This document shows, piece after piece, positions 1 to 8,243 of a stretch of DNA of 64,000 bases. This stretch comes from Lysobacter arseniciresistens ZS79. Lineage in GTDB: Bacteria > Pseudomonadota > Gammaproteobacteria > Xanthomonadales > Xanthomonadaceae. The notes beneath the pieces were generated by a model. That model searched no databases and was not told where the DNA came from. It saw only the letters and a list, made by a program, of their open reading frames with translations. A program made the position numbers and the translations under genes. Numbering within the stretch: position 1 is the stretch's first letter; each line of letters starts with the position of its first letter. Location of the stretch: the NCBI RefSeq assembly GCF_000768335.1, contig NZ_AVPT01000007.1, positions 1 to 64,000 on the forward strand, given 5' to 3'.

Positions 1-40
1 AGCCGATCTGAAGAAGACAGTTGCTCCTACACAGCGCATA

Positions 41-72
41 CGGAAACGGCCGGGTTTCCCCGGCCGCTTCCG
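41..72 (-). other. Hairpin downstream of the Oar-like receptor gene
   Basis: An inverted repeat (CGGAAACGGCCGGG paired with CCCGGCCGCTTCCG, one mismatch) lies about 20 bases past the receptor stop codon on the minus strand. It could act as a transcript 3' end. No T-run follows it on the minus strand, so it is not a textbook intrinsic terminator. Confidence 0.45.
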
Positions 73-93
73 TGGTGCAATCGTTCCGACGGA

Positions 94-3000
94 TCAGAAC
101 CTGTAGCGGAAACCGACCTGCACGGCCCAGCGGGACTGCCCGGTGGTGTCGTACAGGCGCTCGCTGAACACATCGTCCGGATCGAAGCTGTAGACGTACT
201 TGCCGTCCTGCATGCCTTCAAGCTCGGCGACGCGACGACCGAACGGGAAGCCGATCTCGCTGATCTGGCCCCAGTCGTCGTTGATCAGGTTGCCGATGTT
301 CATGATGTCCAGCCAGATCTCCGACTTGTGGCCCTTCCAGAAGCCCGGGAGCTCCTGCAGGATGCGCACGTCGAAGGTGTTGACGAACGACGAGCGCGAG
401 CTGTTGCGCGGGGCGACCTCGCCCTGGAAGCGCGACAGCTCCGGATGGGCGGCAAGCCAGTCGAAGAACGCCGCTTCCATCTCCGCGCCACCGGTGAAGA
501 TGACGTCGCCCGGACCGGACGGCACGTAGAAGAGGTCGTTGGTCTCGCTGTCGCCGTTGGCGTCGTTCTGGAACGTCCAGCTGTACGGACGACCGGAGCG
601 GCCTTCATAGAACACCGACACCTGGGTGTTGTAGTCACCGAAGAACGCCTTGCGCCAGGTCACGGCACCGGTGAACCGGTCGCGGATCTCGTAGTTGGAG
701 GTGTCCGCGGTCGGGGTGTTCGGGTTGAGGATCGCCCGACCATCCCAGTTCGAGTGCGCCTGCGAGGAGGTCAGCGGATTGACCTCCGTGGCCTGGGTGT
801 AGGTGTAGCCGAACATCCACGACCAGTTCTCCGTCAGCGGCTTGCTCAGGCTGACCGTGAGCTGCTGGCCTTCACCCTTGTTGGTCGGGCGCAGGTAGAC
901 AACGTTGTCGCCACCCCAGTCGGTGATGTTCTCGAACTCGGCCGGGAGCTGGCCCGAGGCACGCAGGGCGGCGATGGCGTCGCCGCTGTTGCAACGGTCA
1001 CCACCGCTGGCGGTCGCGGGGTCGCACCAGTACGACAGGCGGCCGTCAGGCCCCATCGCGGTCGGCGCACCCAGGCCCAGGATCTCGTAGTGCAAGCCGG
1101 TCTTGACGCTGGTGAACAGCGCCTCGGCCGACGCCACGATGCCGTACCACGGCAGCTGGTGGTCGAACGCCAGGTTGGCCTTCCAAACCGACGGCTGCTC
1201 CAGCTCCGGATCCATCAGGGCGACGACCATCTGCTGGCCACCCTCGACGATCGGCTGCGCGTCCGGATCCGGGTTGAACGGATACTGAGCCCAGATCGCC
1301 TCACGCTCGGCCAGGCTGTAGTCCTCGAGCTCCAGGCCGTAGATCTGCGGGGTGAAGCCGGCGTTCTGGAACGAGTTGCCGATCCACACGTTGGCCGCGG
1401 CGCCCTGGAACAGGCCGATGCCACCACGCAACTGGGTGGGACGCTCGCTGTCGAAGGTGTAGTTGAACCCGAAGCGCGGCTGGACCAGCTCCTGGCCGTC
1501 GATTGTGGCGGTGTTGTCGAGGCCGTAGACGAGCTCGATCAGCTCGTTCTTGCGCGGGCTCTCATCAATGCTCGGGGTGTCGACGCGGACGCCGTACATC
1601 AACGTCAGGTTGTCGGTCACCATCCAGTCGTCCTGCACGAACAGGCCGAGGTTCTCGTACGAGAAATCCGCGGCGATGCTCTCGAACGGCTGGCCCGGCA
1701 GCGGACGACGGGAGCTGTATTCCCAGTATTCGCCGTCGCGGAAATGGTCGAGGCTGGCAAACGTGTAGCTGCCGAACAGGTCACGGCCGAACAGGTTGAA
1801 GATCTCGTTCTTCTCCCAATCGAAACCGAACTTGACCGCGTGATCGCCCATGTACCAGGTACCGGCACCGAACGCACTGAGCTGCTCGGTCTCGACCCGG
1901 TTGATGTGCGTGAACTCCTCGGTACCGAAGTTCAGGTAAGGGGTGCCTGCCGGCTCGTCCGGATCGAAGCCCGGCGCGGACGGATCGAACTCGCGCAGGC
2001 TGATGCCGATGTTCGGCATCGGATCGCCGAGCGAGTCGCGAATGGCGCTGTAGTCACGCGTGGACAGCTTGAACTCGGTCGAGAAATCCATCGACCAGTC
2101 GCTGAACAGCTGCACGACGGTGCTCTCGAAGGTCTTGTTGTGGTCGTACCAGTAGCTGTTGAGGGACAGCGAGCTGTTGCCGATGCCCGGCAGGTTGGCA
2201 TCGACCTGCTCCATCTTGGAGTAGCGCAGCGAGGCGCGATGGTAGTCGTTGATGTTCCAGTCGAGCTTGACCGCGTACTCCTCGACGTTCGTTTCCAGGT
2301 CACCCGGGACGGTGAACGAACCGATGTCGAGCCCGTAGACGTCGCGCGCGATTTGCTGCGCCTCGGCGATCTGCTCGGGAGTGATGTCGACGATGTTGGA
2401 CGCACCCGAGCCGACCGGACCGTATGCCGGCCCCGGCGCCGCACGGGTGAACTTCTCGTAGTTGGCGAAGAAGAACAGCTTGTCCTTCACGATCGGGCCA
2501 CCCACCGTGAAGCCGTAGGTTTCCTCGTCGGTGAAGCCACCGAACGGCGTGCCGTCCTCGTTGTCGCGCACCATATCGTTGTCGCGGAACACGTAGTACG
2601 CCGTGCCCCCGAACTCGTTGGTACCCGACTTGGTCACCGCGTCAACGACGGCACCGGTGCCGCCGGCGATCGTGGTGTCATAGTTCGCCAGGTCGATGTT
2701 GATGGCCTCGATGGCGTCCATCGAGACCGGCTGGCGCAGCGTCGGCATGTTGTTGGCTTCAAGGCCGAACGGATCGTTGGTCGACACGCCGTCGATACGG
2801 ATCGAGTTGAAGCGGGTGTTCTGGCCACCGGCGGAGATCTCGCCGCGCCCCTTGTCGGTCTGGGCCAGGCGCGGATCCAGTCGCATGTAGTCCTGGATGT
2901 TGCGCTGGATCGACGGCAGCGACTCGATCTGTTCGCGATCGACGTTGGTGCCGGTACCCATCTTGTCGGCACCGAAGATTTCCGGGAGCAACTCGCCCAC

Positions 3001-3378
3001 GACCTGCACCGACTGCAGCGTCGTCAGGTCGTTGTTGAGCTGGGCGTCGACCGTCGTCACCTGGTTCAGCGGGAGGTAGACGTCCTCTTCCGAGCTCGTA
3101 CCGGCGCCGGCCTTGTTGATGGTGATCGAGTACGGACCACCCACGCGCAGGCCGCGCGCGTTGTAGCGGCCGCTGTCATCGGTGACCACGCGGCTGACCG
3201 TGCCCGACTCGGTGTGGACGATGGTTACTTCGGCACCCGCGACGGGCTGGCCGTCGGCGCCGACGACCTGGCCGCCGACACCGGCGGAGGTGCTCTGGGC
3301 GAACGCGGGAGCGGTGGCAAGGGCGACGAGCAAACCGAGCGTGAGCCTGGACATGCGGGCGCGGCTGGGGTGATTCAT
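94..3378 (-). CDS. Oar-like TonB-dependent outer-membrane receptor
   Basis: This 1094-residue protein has a signal peptide with likely cleavage after AFA at about residue 27. A carboxypeptidase regulatory-like beta-sandwich follows (about 30-110, with the GADGQPVAGAEVTI and DDSGRY motifs), then a plug domain and a large beta-barrel ending in the C-terminal aromatic signature FRYRF. This is the architecture of the Oar family, which is common in Xanthomonadaceae and is thought to take up large substrates across the outer membrane with TonB energy. The substrate cannot be read from the sequence. An internal Met at residue 9 is an alternative start. The gene stands alone, with a hairpin in its leader and another after its stop. 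Confidence 0.92.
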   Translation of the reverse strand: MNHPSRARMSRLTLGLLVALATAPAFAQSTSAGVGGQVVGADGQPVAGAEVTIVHTESGTVSRVVTDDSGRYNARGLRVGGPYSITINKAGAGTSSEEDVYLPLNQVTTVDAQLNNDLTTLQSVQVVGELLPEIFGADKMGTGTNVDREQIESLPSIQRNIQDYMRLDPRLAQTDKGRGEISAGGQNTRFNSIRIDGVSTNDPFGLEANNMPTLRQPVSMDAIEAINIDLANYDTTIAGGTGAVVDAVTKSGTNEFGGTAYYVFRDNDMVRDNEDGTPFGGFTDEETYGFTVGGPIVKDKLFFFANYEKFTRAAPGPAYGPVGSGASNIVDITPEQIAEAQQIARDVYGLDIGSFTVPGDLETNVEEYAVKLDWNINDYHRASLRYSKMEQVDANLPGIGNSSLSLNSYWYDHNKTFESTVVQLFSDWSMDFSTEFKLSTRDYSAIRDSLGDPMPNIGISLREFDPSAPGFDPDEPAGTPYLNFGTEEFTHINRVETEQLSAFGAGTWYMGDHAVKFGFDWEKNEIFNLFGRDLFGSYTFASLDHFRDGEYWEYSSRRPLPGQPFESIAADFSYENLGLFVQDDWMVTDNLTLMYGVRVDTPSIDESPRKNELIELVYGLDNTATIDGQELVQPRFGFNYTFDSERPTQLRGGIGLFQGAAANVWIGNSFQNAGFTPQIYGLELEDYSLAEREAIWAQYPFNPDPDAQPIVEGGQQMVVALMDPELEQPSVWKANLAFDHQLPWYGIVASAEALFTSVKTGLHYEILGLGAPTAMGPDGRLSYWCDPATASGGDRCNSGDAIAALRASGQLPAEFENITDWGGDNVVYLRPTNKGEGQQLTVSLSKPLTENWSWMFGYTYTQATEVNPLTSSQAHSNWDGRAILNPNTPTADTSNYEIRDRFTGAVTWRKAFFGDYNTQVSVFYEGRSGRPYSWTFQNDANGDSETNDLFYVPSGPGDVIFTGGAEMEAAFFDWLAAHPELSRFQGEVAPRNSSRSSFVNTFDVRILQELPGFWKGHKSEIWLDIMNIGNLINDDWGQISEIGFPFGRRVAELEGMQDGKYVYSFDPDDVFSERLYDTTGQSRWAVQVGFRYRF

Positions 3379-3456
3379 GGCGGATGGCCTCGGGATGGGA
3401 AGGGCACTGGCCCCGGGGCCCGCCTGGGGCGACCACCGGGTACGTCGGACACGAGA

Positions 3457-3476
3457 AACCGGCGCTGACGCCGGTT
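3457..3476 (-). other. Leader hairpin upstream of the Oar-like receptor
   Basis: A perfect 8-bp inverted repeat (AACCGGCG, 4-base loop, CGCCGGTT) sits about 80 bases upstream of the receptor start. It could be a leader stem-loop or an operator. The flanking GTTAAAC/GTTAAC sequences on the minus strand are AT-rich and may belong to the promoter. Function is not established. Confidence 0.4.
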
Positions 3477-3608
3477 AACGTGAGTTTAACACGCGGCGAT
3501 ACTACGGCGGATGGTTGACGGTTTTGTTACGGCGAGGAGGTCCGTTGCGTCAAGCGGAGCCGCTCCGGCGGACCGGTACGCGGCAAACCGGTGACAGTCG
3601 GATGACAG

Positions 3609-4208
3609 TCAGGCGGCCGGCCCGATCTGCAGATACGCGCCCAGGCCGTCGAGGAACATCTGCACCGAAATCGCGACCAGCAGCATGCCCATCAGGCGCT
3701 CCACCGCGGTCAGCGCGCGCCGGCCCAGCCACTTGTAGAGCACGGTCGCCGAGAACAGGATCGCCGCGGTCGCACCCCAGGCGATCAGCAGCGCCAGGCT
3801 CCACTCGCCCAGCCGGCCGGGCTCGTTGCTGCCCATCAGCATCACCGCGGCCATGCCGGACGGCCCGGCCACCAGCGGGATCGCCATCGGCACGATGAAG
3901 GGTTCGCCGTCGGGCAGTTCGCCCATCAGGCCTTCCGGCGGCGGGAAGATCATCCGGATGCCGATCAGGAACAGCACGATGCCACCGGCGATCGACACCG
4001 ACTCCTGCCGCAGGTGCATCGCTTCGAGGAAGTACTTGCCGGCCCACAGGAAGATCATCAGCACCGCCAGCGCGATCAGCAGCTCGCGCGCGAGCACGAT
4101 CCGCTGGCGCCGGGGCGGCAGCGTCCGCAGCAGGCTGAGGAACACCGGGATGTTGCCCAGCGGGTCGAGGATCAAAAACAGCAGCAGTGCGGCCGAGGCG
4201 ATGGTCAT
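3609..4208 (-). CDS. MarC family integral membrane protein
   Basis: The 199-residue protein is almost entirely hydrophobic with about six membrane segments and has typical MarC/YhgN features: an N-terminal LILDPLGNIPVF stretch, GGIVLFLIGIRMIFP in the middle and AIPLVAGPSGMAAVML later. MarC proteins are inner-membrane proteins of uncertain function; the name comes from a multiple-antibiotic-resistance link in E. coli that was later discounted. Length is normal for the family. It is the last gene of a minus-strand group grxD-SDR-marC, starting 24 bases after the SDR stop codon. Confidence 0.9.
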   Translation of the reverse strand: MTIASAALLLFLILDPLGNIPVFLSLLRTLPPRRQRIVLARELLIALAVLMIFLWAGKYFLEAMHLRQESVSIAGGIVLFLIGIRMIFPPPEGLMGELPDGEPFIVPMAIPLVAGPSGMAAVMLMGSNEPGRLGEWSLALLIAWGATAAILFSATVLYKWLGRRALTAVERLMGMLLVAISVQMFLDGLGAYLQIGPAA

Positions 4209-4232
4209 CCGGGGTCCTTGAGTGCGGCCGGC

Positions 4233-4985
4233 TCAGCCGGCGGGCGCCCACACCTGGCCGCGATGGGCAGCGCCGGCGGCCGACAGCAGGGTGACACAGG
4301 CCTGCGCGCGGGTCTCGGGGTCGCGCGCGGCGCGGTCGTGCTCGTCGACGTAGGCGCGGGCGCGCAGGGCGGTGCGCATCGGGCCCGGACGCAGGCCGGC
4401 GACCCGCACGGAACTGTTGGCCAGCTCGCCGTGCAGCATCCCGACCAGCGCCGCGAGGCCGTGGTGGGCGATGCCATAGCCGCCCCAGTTGGCCTTGCCG
4501 ACGCGCTCGGGGTCGTCCATTGCGAAGACCAGCGCGGCATCGGGGCTGCGCGCCATCAGCGGCAGGCAGGCCTGGCTCAACCACCACGGGGCGGTGAGGT
4601 TGACGTGGATCGCGCGGGCGAACGTGGCCGGGTCGGTCTGCAGCAGCGGTGTCAGGCCGCGGAACTCGGCGGCGCAGTGCAGCACGCCGTCGAGGCGGCC
4701 GAACTCCTGCTCGAGCCGGCTGGCGAGCTCCTGGTAGTCGTCCGGGCCGGCGCCCTCCAGGTCCAGTGGATACAGCACCGGTTCCGGGCCGAGCGCCGCG
4801 GCCGCGTCGTACACGCGGTTGAGGCGCGGCAGCTTGCGACCGAGCAGCACCACGGTGGCGCCGGCGCGTGCGCACGCCTTGGCGGCGGCCGAGCCGAGCC
4901 CGCCGGCGGCGCCGCTGACCAGCACGACCCGGCCGTCGAGTTCGCCGATGCCGTCGTGCGGTTCGTTGCCCACCGCGGTACTCAC
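4233..4985 (-). CDS. SDR-family protein with altered catalytic residues
   Basis: The 250-residue Rossmann-fold protein carries the SDR cofactor motif SGAAGGLG near residue 24 and a DLEG acidic patch. The GTG start is chosen because it overlaps the upstream grxD stop codon (GTGA), which implies translational coupling. The catalytic region reads Y170-G-I-A-H174, so the Lys of the SDR YxxxK motif is His. The segment where the active Ser is expected reads FAMDDPE, and the usual NAG motif is CAAE. The layout resembles the YciK group, but normal oxidoreductase activity is doubtful. Substrate is unknown. Confidence 0.8.
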   Translation of the reverse strand: MSTAVGNEPHDGIGELDGRVVLVSGAAGGLGSAAAKACARAGATVVLLGRKLPRLNRVYDAAAALGPEPVLYPLDLEGAGPDDYQELASRLEQEFGRLDGVLHCAAEFRGLTPLLQTDPATFARAIHVNLTAPWWLSQACLPLMARSPDAALVFAMDDPERVGKANWGGYGIAHHGLAALVGMLHGELANSSVRVAGLRPGPMRTALRARAYVDEHDRAARDPETRAQACVTLLSAAGAAHRGQVWAPAG

Positions 4986-5302
4986 TCGCTGCGCGTTTCG
5001 CTGATCATGCGGGCCAGTTCGCCCGACTCGAACAGCTCCATCGTGATGTCGCAGCCACCGATCAGCTCGCCATGGATGAACAGCTGCGGGAAGGTCGGCC
5101 AGTTGGAGAAGCGCGGCAGGTTGGCGCGCACTTCCGGGTCCTCGAGCACGTTGACGGTGTGCAGGTCGGTCGCGCCGGCGGTCTGCAGCGCCTGCACCGC
5201 GCGACTGGAGAAGCCGCACATCGGGAACTGTGCGGTCCCCTTCATGAACAACACGACCGGGTGGCCTTCGACCTCGGCCTGGATCCGCTCGATCACCGAC
5301 AT
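4982..5302 (-). CDS. grxD: Monothiol glutaredoxin, Grx4/GrxD family
   Basis: The 106-residue protein has the monothiol CGFS active site at residues 29-32, preceded by KGTAQFPM, together with the WPTFPQLF and GGCDI motifs that bind glutathione. Proteins of this family hold a bridging [2Fe-2S] cluster with glutathione, often with a BolA partner, and act in Fe-S cluster delivery and iron homeostasis. It is the first gene of the grxD-SDR-marC group and its stop codon overlaps the SDR start. It is divergent from the Fe-type superoxide dismutase, a plausible pairing for iron and oxidative stress physiology. Confidence 0.95.
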   Translation of the reverse strand: MSVIERIQAEVEGHPVVLFMKGTAQFPMCGFSSRAVQALQTAGATDLHTVNVLEDPEVRANLPRFSNWPTFPQLFIHGELIGGCDITMELFESGELARMISETRSE

Positions 5303-5364
5303 TCGGGTTACTCCTGGGATGCCCTGTCCCGGCCTTTTCGCGGCCAGCCAACAAGGCGTGGGGA

Positions 5365-5370
5365 TAGAAT
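5365..5370 (+). promoter_or_regulatory. Candidate -10 element for sodB
   Basis: TAGAAT stands out in GC-rich sequence in the grxD-sodB divergent gap, about 95 bases before the sodB start codon. No clear -35 hexamer lies at the usual spacing, so the assignment rests on the -10 alone. Confidence 0.35.
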
Positions 5371-5463
5371 GGGGATTGTAAGCCGCCGGGCTGCCCGCAC
5401 GCGATCGCTTCGGCGACCGGCGGCACGCCCTGCACCGCCAGCCCCCAACAAGGAGACCCGCCC

Positions 5464-6042
5464 ATGGCCATCGAACTGCCTCCCCTGCCCTACGACCGCA
5501 CCGCGCTGGAGCCGCACATCTCCGCCGAGACCCTCGACTACCACCACGGCAAGCACCACAAGGCCTACGTCGACAACCTCAACAAGATGATCGAGGGCAC
5601 CGAGTTCGCCGACATGGACCTGGTGGAGATCATCCGCAAGGCGCAGGGCGGCATGTTCAACAACGCCGCGCAGGTGTGGAACCACACGTTCTTCTGGAAC
5701 TGCATGGCCCCCAACGGCGGCGGCGAGCCGACCGGCAAGGTCGCCGATGCGATCAACAAGGCGTTCGGCGACTTCGCCAGCTTCAGGCAGCAGTTCACCG
5801 ACACCGCGGTCAAGACCTTCGGTTCGGGCTGGGCGTGGCTGGTGCAGCGCCCCGACGGCGCCCTCGCGCTGGTCAGCACCTCCAACGCCAACACCCCGCT
5901 GACCGGCGAGGACACCCCGCTCCTGACCTGCGACGTGTGGGAGCACGCGTACTACATCGACTACCGCAACGCGCGGCCGAAGTACGTCGAGTCGTTCTGG
6001 AACCTGGTCAACTGGGAGTTCGTCGCTTCGAACATGAAGTGA
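5464..6042 (+). CDS. sodB: Fe-type superoxide dismutase
   Basis: This 192-residue enzyme converts superoxide to hydrogen peroxide and oxygen in the cytoplasm. The metal ligands are visible at H27, H74, D157 (DVWEHAYY) and H161. The AAQVWNHTFFW stretch and the short length are typical of iron-dependent rather than manganese-dependent enzymes, though metal use cannot be settled from sequence alone. An AAGGAG ribosome binding site lies just before the ATG. A strong intrinsic terminator follows about 25 bases after the stop, so the gene is monocistronic. Confidence 0.97.
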   Translation: MAIELPPLPYDRTALEPHISAETLDYHHGKHHKAYVDNLNKMIEGTEFADMDLVEIIRKAQGGMFNNAAQVWNHTFFWNCMAPNGGGEPTGKVADAINKAFGDFASFRQQFTDTAVKTFGSGWAWLVQRPDGALALVSTSNANTPLTGEDTPLLTCDVWEHAYYIDYRNARPKYVESFWNLVNWEFVASNMK

Positions 6043-6067
6043 TCGGCGGCGGTTGCCTGATACGCGA

Positions 6068-6099
6068 AACGGCCGGGGCGACCCGGCCGTTTTTTGTTT
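6068..6099 (+). terminator. Intrinsic terminator of sodB
   Basis: A perfect 10-bp stem (AACGGCCGGG, loop GCGA, CCCGGCCGTT) is followed directly by a T-rich tract on the plus strand, 25 bases after the sodB stop codon. Confidence 0.9.
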
Positions 6100-6159
6100 G
6101 TGGCAAGGGTGGAACCCGGCTTCTTCCGTTGCCGGTGGACCGCTGTTCGAGCCATCAGT

Positions 6160-6240
6160 CTTTGTAGGAGCGACGTAAGTCGCGACCCGCCGAACCCTTG
6201 AGACGATGTACAGGTCGCGACTGACGTCGCTCCTACAAAG
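6160..6240 (+). repeat. GTAGGAGCGAC palindromic repeat, copy 1
   Basis: The element has two 28-base arms (6160-6187 and 6213-6240) that are inverted copies with one mismatch, around a 25-base asymmetric core that begins CGCCGAAC and ends GATGTACA. It lies between the convergent sodB and purK genes. Its right arm contains the purK stop codon. Three related copies occur in this window. It resembles the dispersed REP-like palindromes common in Xanthomonadaceae and Pseudomonas. Confidence 0.88.
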
Positions 6241-7387
6241 ACTCGCCGTCCTGGAGTCGCGCGATGACAGGCGCCACCTGCGCCTCGCGACCCAGCGCCG
6301 CCCCGACCTTGCCCAGCGCCGCGGCCAGTTCCGCGGTCGAATCCGCCCGCAACGTCGCATGCCCGACCTTGCGCCCCTCGCGCGGAGCCTTGCCGTAGTC
6401 GTGCCAGTGTCCGCCCGGCTCGGCCAGCACCGCGCGGGCCTCGGGCATCGCGCCGATCCAGTTGAGCATGCAGGCGTGACCGACCATCCGGGTCGAGCCC
6501 AGCGGCAGGCCGAGCACGGCGCGCAGGTGGTTCTGGAACTGGCTGGTCTCGGCACCCTCGATGGTCCAGTGGCCGGAGTTGTGCACGCGCGGCGCCAACT
6601 CGTTGGCCAGCAGTTCGCCGTCGCGGCAGAACAGCTCCAGCGCGAACACGCCGACATAGTCCAGCGCCTCGGCCAGTTGCCGGGCATAGGTGGATGCGGT
6701 TTCGGCCAGGCCGGGCTCGACCACCGCCGGCGCGAGGCTGGCCGACAGCACGCCGTCGACGTGCCAGTTCTCCGTCAGCGGCCAGGTGCGGAACTCGCCG
6801 TCGCGGCCGCGCACCGCCACCACCGACAGCTCGCGCTGGAACGCGACGAAGCCTTCGAGGATCAGCCCCACCTTCGACGCCTGCGCACCGAGCGCCTGCC
6901 ACGCCGCGTCGGCGTCGGCCGCCGTCCTGATCCGGAACTGCCCCTTGCCGTCGTAGCCGAGCCGCCGCGTCTTGAGGATGCACGGCGTGCCGACCGCGTC
7001 GATCGCCGCGTCGAGTTCCGCACGGGTGTCGATGGCGGCGAAAGGCGGCACCGGGATGCCGAGCTCGCGGAACAGGGTCTTCTCGGCCAGCCGGTCCTGC
7101 GCGGTACCCAGCGCTCGCGGGTTCGGGTAAACCGCGACGCGGTCGGTCAGCCAGCGGGCGGACTCCGACGGCACGTTCTCGAAATCGAAGGTGGCGACGT
7201 CGACGCGCGAGGCGAACTCGGCCAGCGCCGCCTCGTCGGTGTAGTCGCCGACCACCATCGGCGCGAACTGGCCGGCGCAGGCCTCGGCCGTGGCGTCCAT
7301 CACCAGGAAGCGCACGCCCAGCGGAGCGCCCTCCAGCGCGAGCATGCGGGCCAGCTGGCCACCACCGAGGATGCCGACCGTGGTCAT
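6233..7387 (-). CDS. purK: 5-(carboxyamino)imidazole ribonucleotide synthase
   Basis: This 384-residue ATP-grasp enzyme carboxylates aminoimidazole ribonucleotide with bicarbonate and ATP in de novo purine synthesis. The N-terminus has GILGGGQLARM, followed by FDFENVP and ATP-grasp signatures such as LKTRRLGYDGKGQ and LAPRVHNSGHWTIEG. The ATG at 7387 is chosen because the nucleotide-binding strand starts right after it. It follows purE by 7 bases in one operon. The last codons and the TAG stop lie inside a palindromic repeat, so the C-terminal end (ESL) is partly repeat-encoded. Confidence 0.96.
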   Translation of the reverse strand: MTTVGILGGGQLARMLALEGAPLGVRFLVMDATAEACAGQFAPMVVGDYTDEAALAEFASRVDVATFDFENVPSESARWLTDRVAVYPNPRALGTAQDRLAEKTLFRELGIPVPPFAAIDTRAELDAAIDAVGTPCILKTRRLGYDGKGQFRIRTAADADAAWQALGAQASKVGLILEGFVAFQRELSVVAVRGRDGEFRTWPLTENWHVDGVLSASLAPAVVEPGLAETASTYARQLAEALDYVGVFALELFCRDGELLANELAPRVHNSGHWTIEGAETSQFQNHLRAVLGLPLGSTRMVGHACMLNWIGAMPEARAVLAEPGGHWHDYGKAPREGRKVGHATLRADSTAELAAALGKVGAALGREAQVAPVIARLQDGESL

Positions 7388-7394
7388 GCCGGCC

Positions 7395-7898
7395 TCACTT
7401 GCGCGGGTCGTCGTTGCCGGCGACCTCTTCGGTCTGCCGGGTGCGGAAGGCATCGAGCGCCTCGCCGATCGCCGGGTGCCCGGCCGCCAGCATCGCCGCG
7501 GCGAACAGCGCGGCGTTGGACGCGCCGGCATTGCCGATCGCGAACGTCGCCACCGGGATCCCGGCGGGCATCTGCACGATGGACAGCAGCGAGTCCATGC
7601 CGTTCAGCGCCTTCGACTGCACCGGTACACCGAGCACCGGCACTGCTGTCTTGGCGGCCAGCATGCCCGGCAGGTGGGCGGCGCCACCGGCACCGGCGAT
7701 GATCGCGCGCAGGCCGCGGCCGGCGGCGCCGGCGGCGTAGTCGAACAGCACGTCCGGGGTGCGGTGCGCCGAGACCACCCGGACCTCGTGCGGCACGCCG
7801 AGCGCCTCCAGCCGGGCGGCCGCGTGCTGCATCGTCTCCCAGTCGGAGCGGGAACCCATCACGATGCCGACGAGCGGCGCGTGCGCGGTGTCTGTCAT
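7395..7898 (-). CDS. purE: N5-carboxyaminoimidazole ribonucleotide mutase
   Basis: The 167-residue class I PurE moves the carboxyl group of N5-CAIR to form CAIR, the step after PurK. The signature motifs GSRSDW, SAHRTPD and [11 protein letters not shown] are all present near the N-terminus and centre. I use the ATG at 7898, not the one six codons upstream, because the homologous region begins there and a candidate -10 (TAGAAT) lies just upstream. It is the first gene of purE-purK on the minus strand and is divergent from the trm112-nadC group. Confidence 0.96.
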   Translation of the reverse strand: MTDTAHAPLVGIVMGSRSDWETMQHAAARLEALGVPHEVRVVSAHRTPDVLFDYAAGAAGRGLRAIIAGAGGAAHLPGMLAAKTAVPVLGVPVQSKALNGMDSLLSIVQMPAGIPVATFAIGNAGASNAALFAAAMLAAGHPAIGEALDAFRTRQTEEVAGNDDPRK

Positions 7899-7922
7899 GG
7901 TCCGGACCTGCGGCAAAACGGT

Positions 7923-7928
7923 ATTCTA
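7923..7928 (-). promoter_or_regulatory. Candidate -10 element for purEK
   Basis: On the minus strand the sequence reads TAGAAT 24 bases before the purE start codon, which would give a leader of roughly 18 bases. There is no obvious -35 element. Confidence 0.4.
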
Positions 7929-7973
7929 CCGACCTTCCGCCGGTGCTTCACCGCCACGCAAGGAGCCACCCAC

Positions 7974-8243
7974 GTGGACCGCAAACTGCTCGACCTGCTC
8001 GTCTGCCCCGCCACCCGCCAACCGCTCGCGCTGCTGGACAGCCAGGGCCTGCAGGCGCTCAACCGGGCGATCGACGCCGGCGGCGTGGTCCGCGGCGACG
8101 GCGGCGCCCAGGCCACCGCGCTGCGCGAGGCACTGGTCACCCGCGACCGCAAACGGGTCTACCGGGTAGACGACGGCATCCCGGTGCTGCTGGCCGAGGA
8201 AGCGATCGAGACCACCCAGGTCGACGGCTTCCCCGCGGCATGA
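7974..8243 (+). CDS. Trm112/UPF0434 family small protein
   Basis: The 89-residue protein begins VDRKLLDLLVCPATRQPL and ends with the YRVDDGIPVLL motif, both hallmarks of the Trm112-like YcaR/UPF0434 family. The usual zinc-ligand CxxC pattern is reduced to a single Cys. An AAGGAG ribosome binding site eight bases upstream supports the GTG start at 7974. Eukaryotic Trm112 activates methyltransferases; bacterial members have no firmly assigned job. It has an insert around residues 30-55 relative to the roughly 60-residue E. coli YcaR. It is translationally coupled to nadC (ATGA). Confidence 0.88.
   Translation: MDRKLLDLLVCPATRQPLALLDSQGLQALNRAIDAGGVVRGDGGAQATALREALVTRDRKRVYRVDDGIPVLLAEEAIETTQVDGFPAA

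Noticed and set aside
17-33. GTTGCTCCTACAC near the left edge as a half palindromic repeat
   Set aside because: Only about nine bases match the repeat arm and there is no core or second arm, so chance is likely.
328-3468. A 1046-codon open frame on the plus strand opposite the Oar-like receptor
   Set aside because: It is a mirror of a GC-rich coding gene. It has Arg/Val/Glu-rich low-complexity translation, no recognisable domain and no ribosome binding site.
3609-4208. Calling MarC an antibiotic resistance determinant
   Set aside because: The historical name is misleading; the family has no established resistance role and nothing here suggests one.
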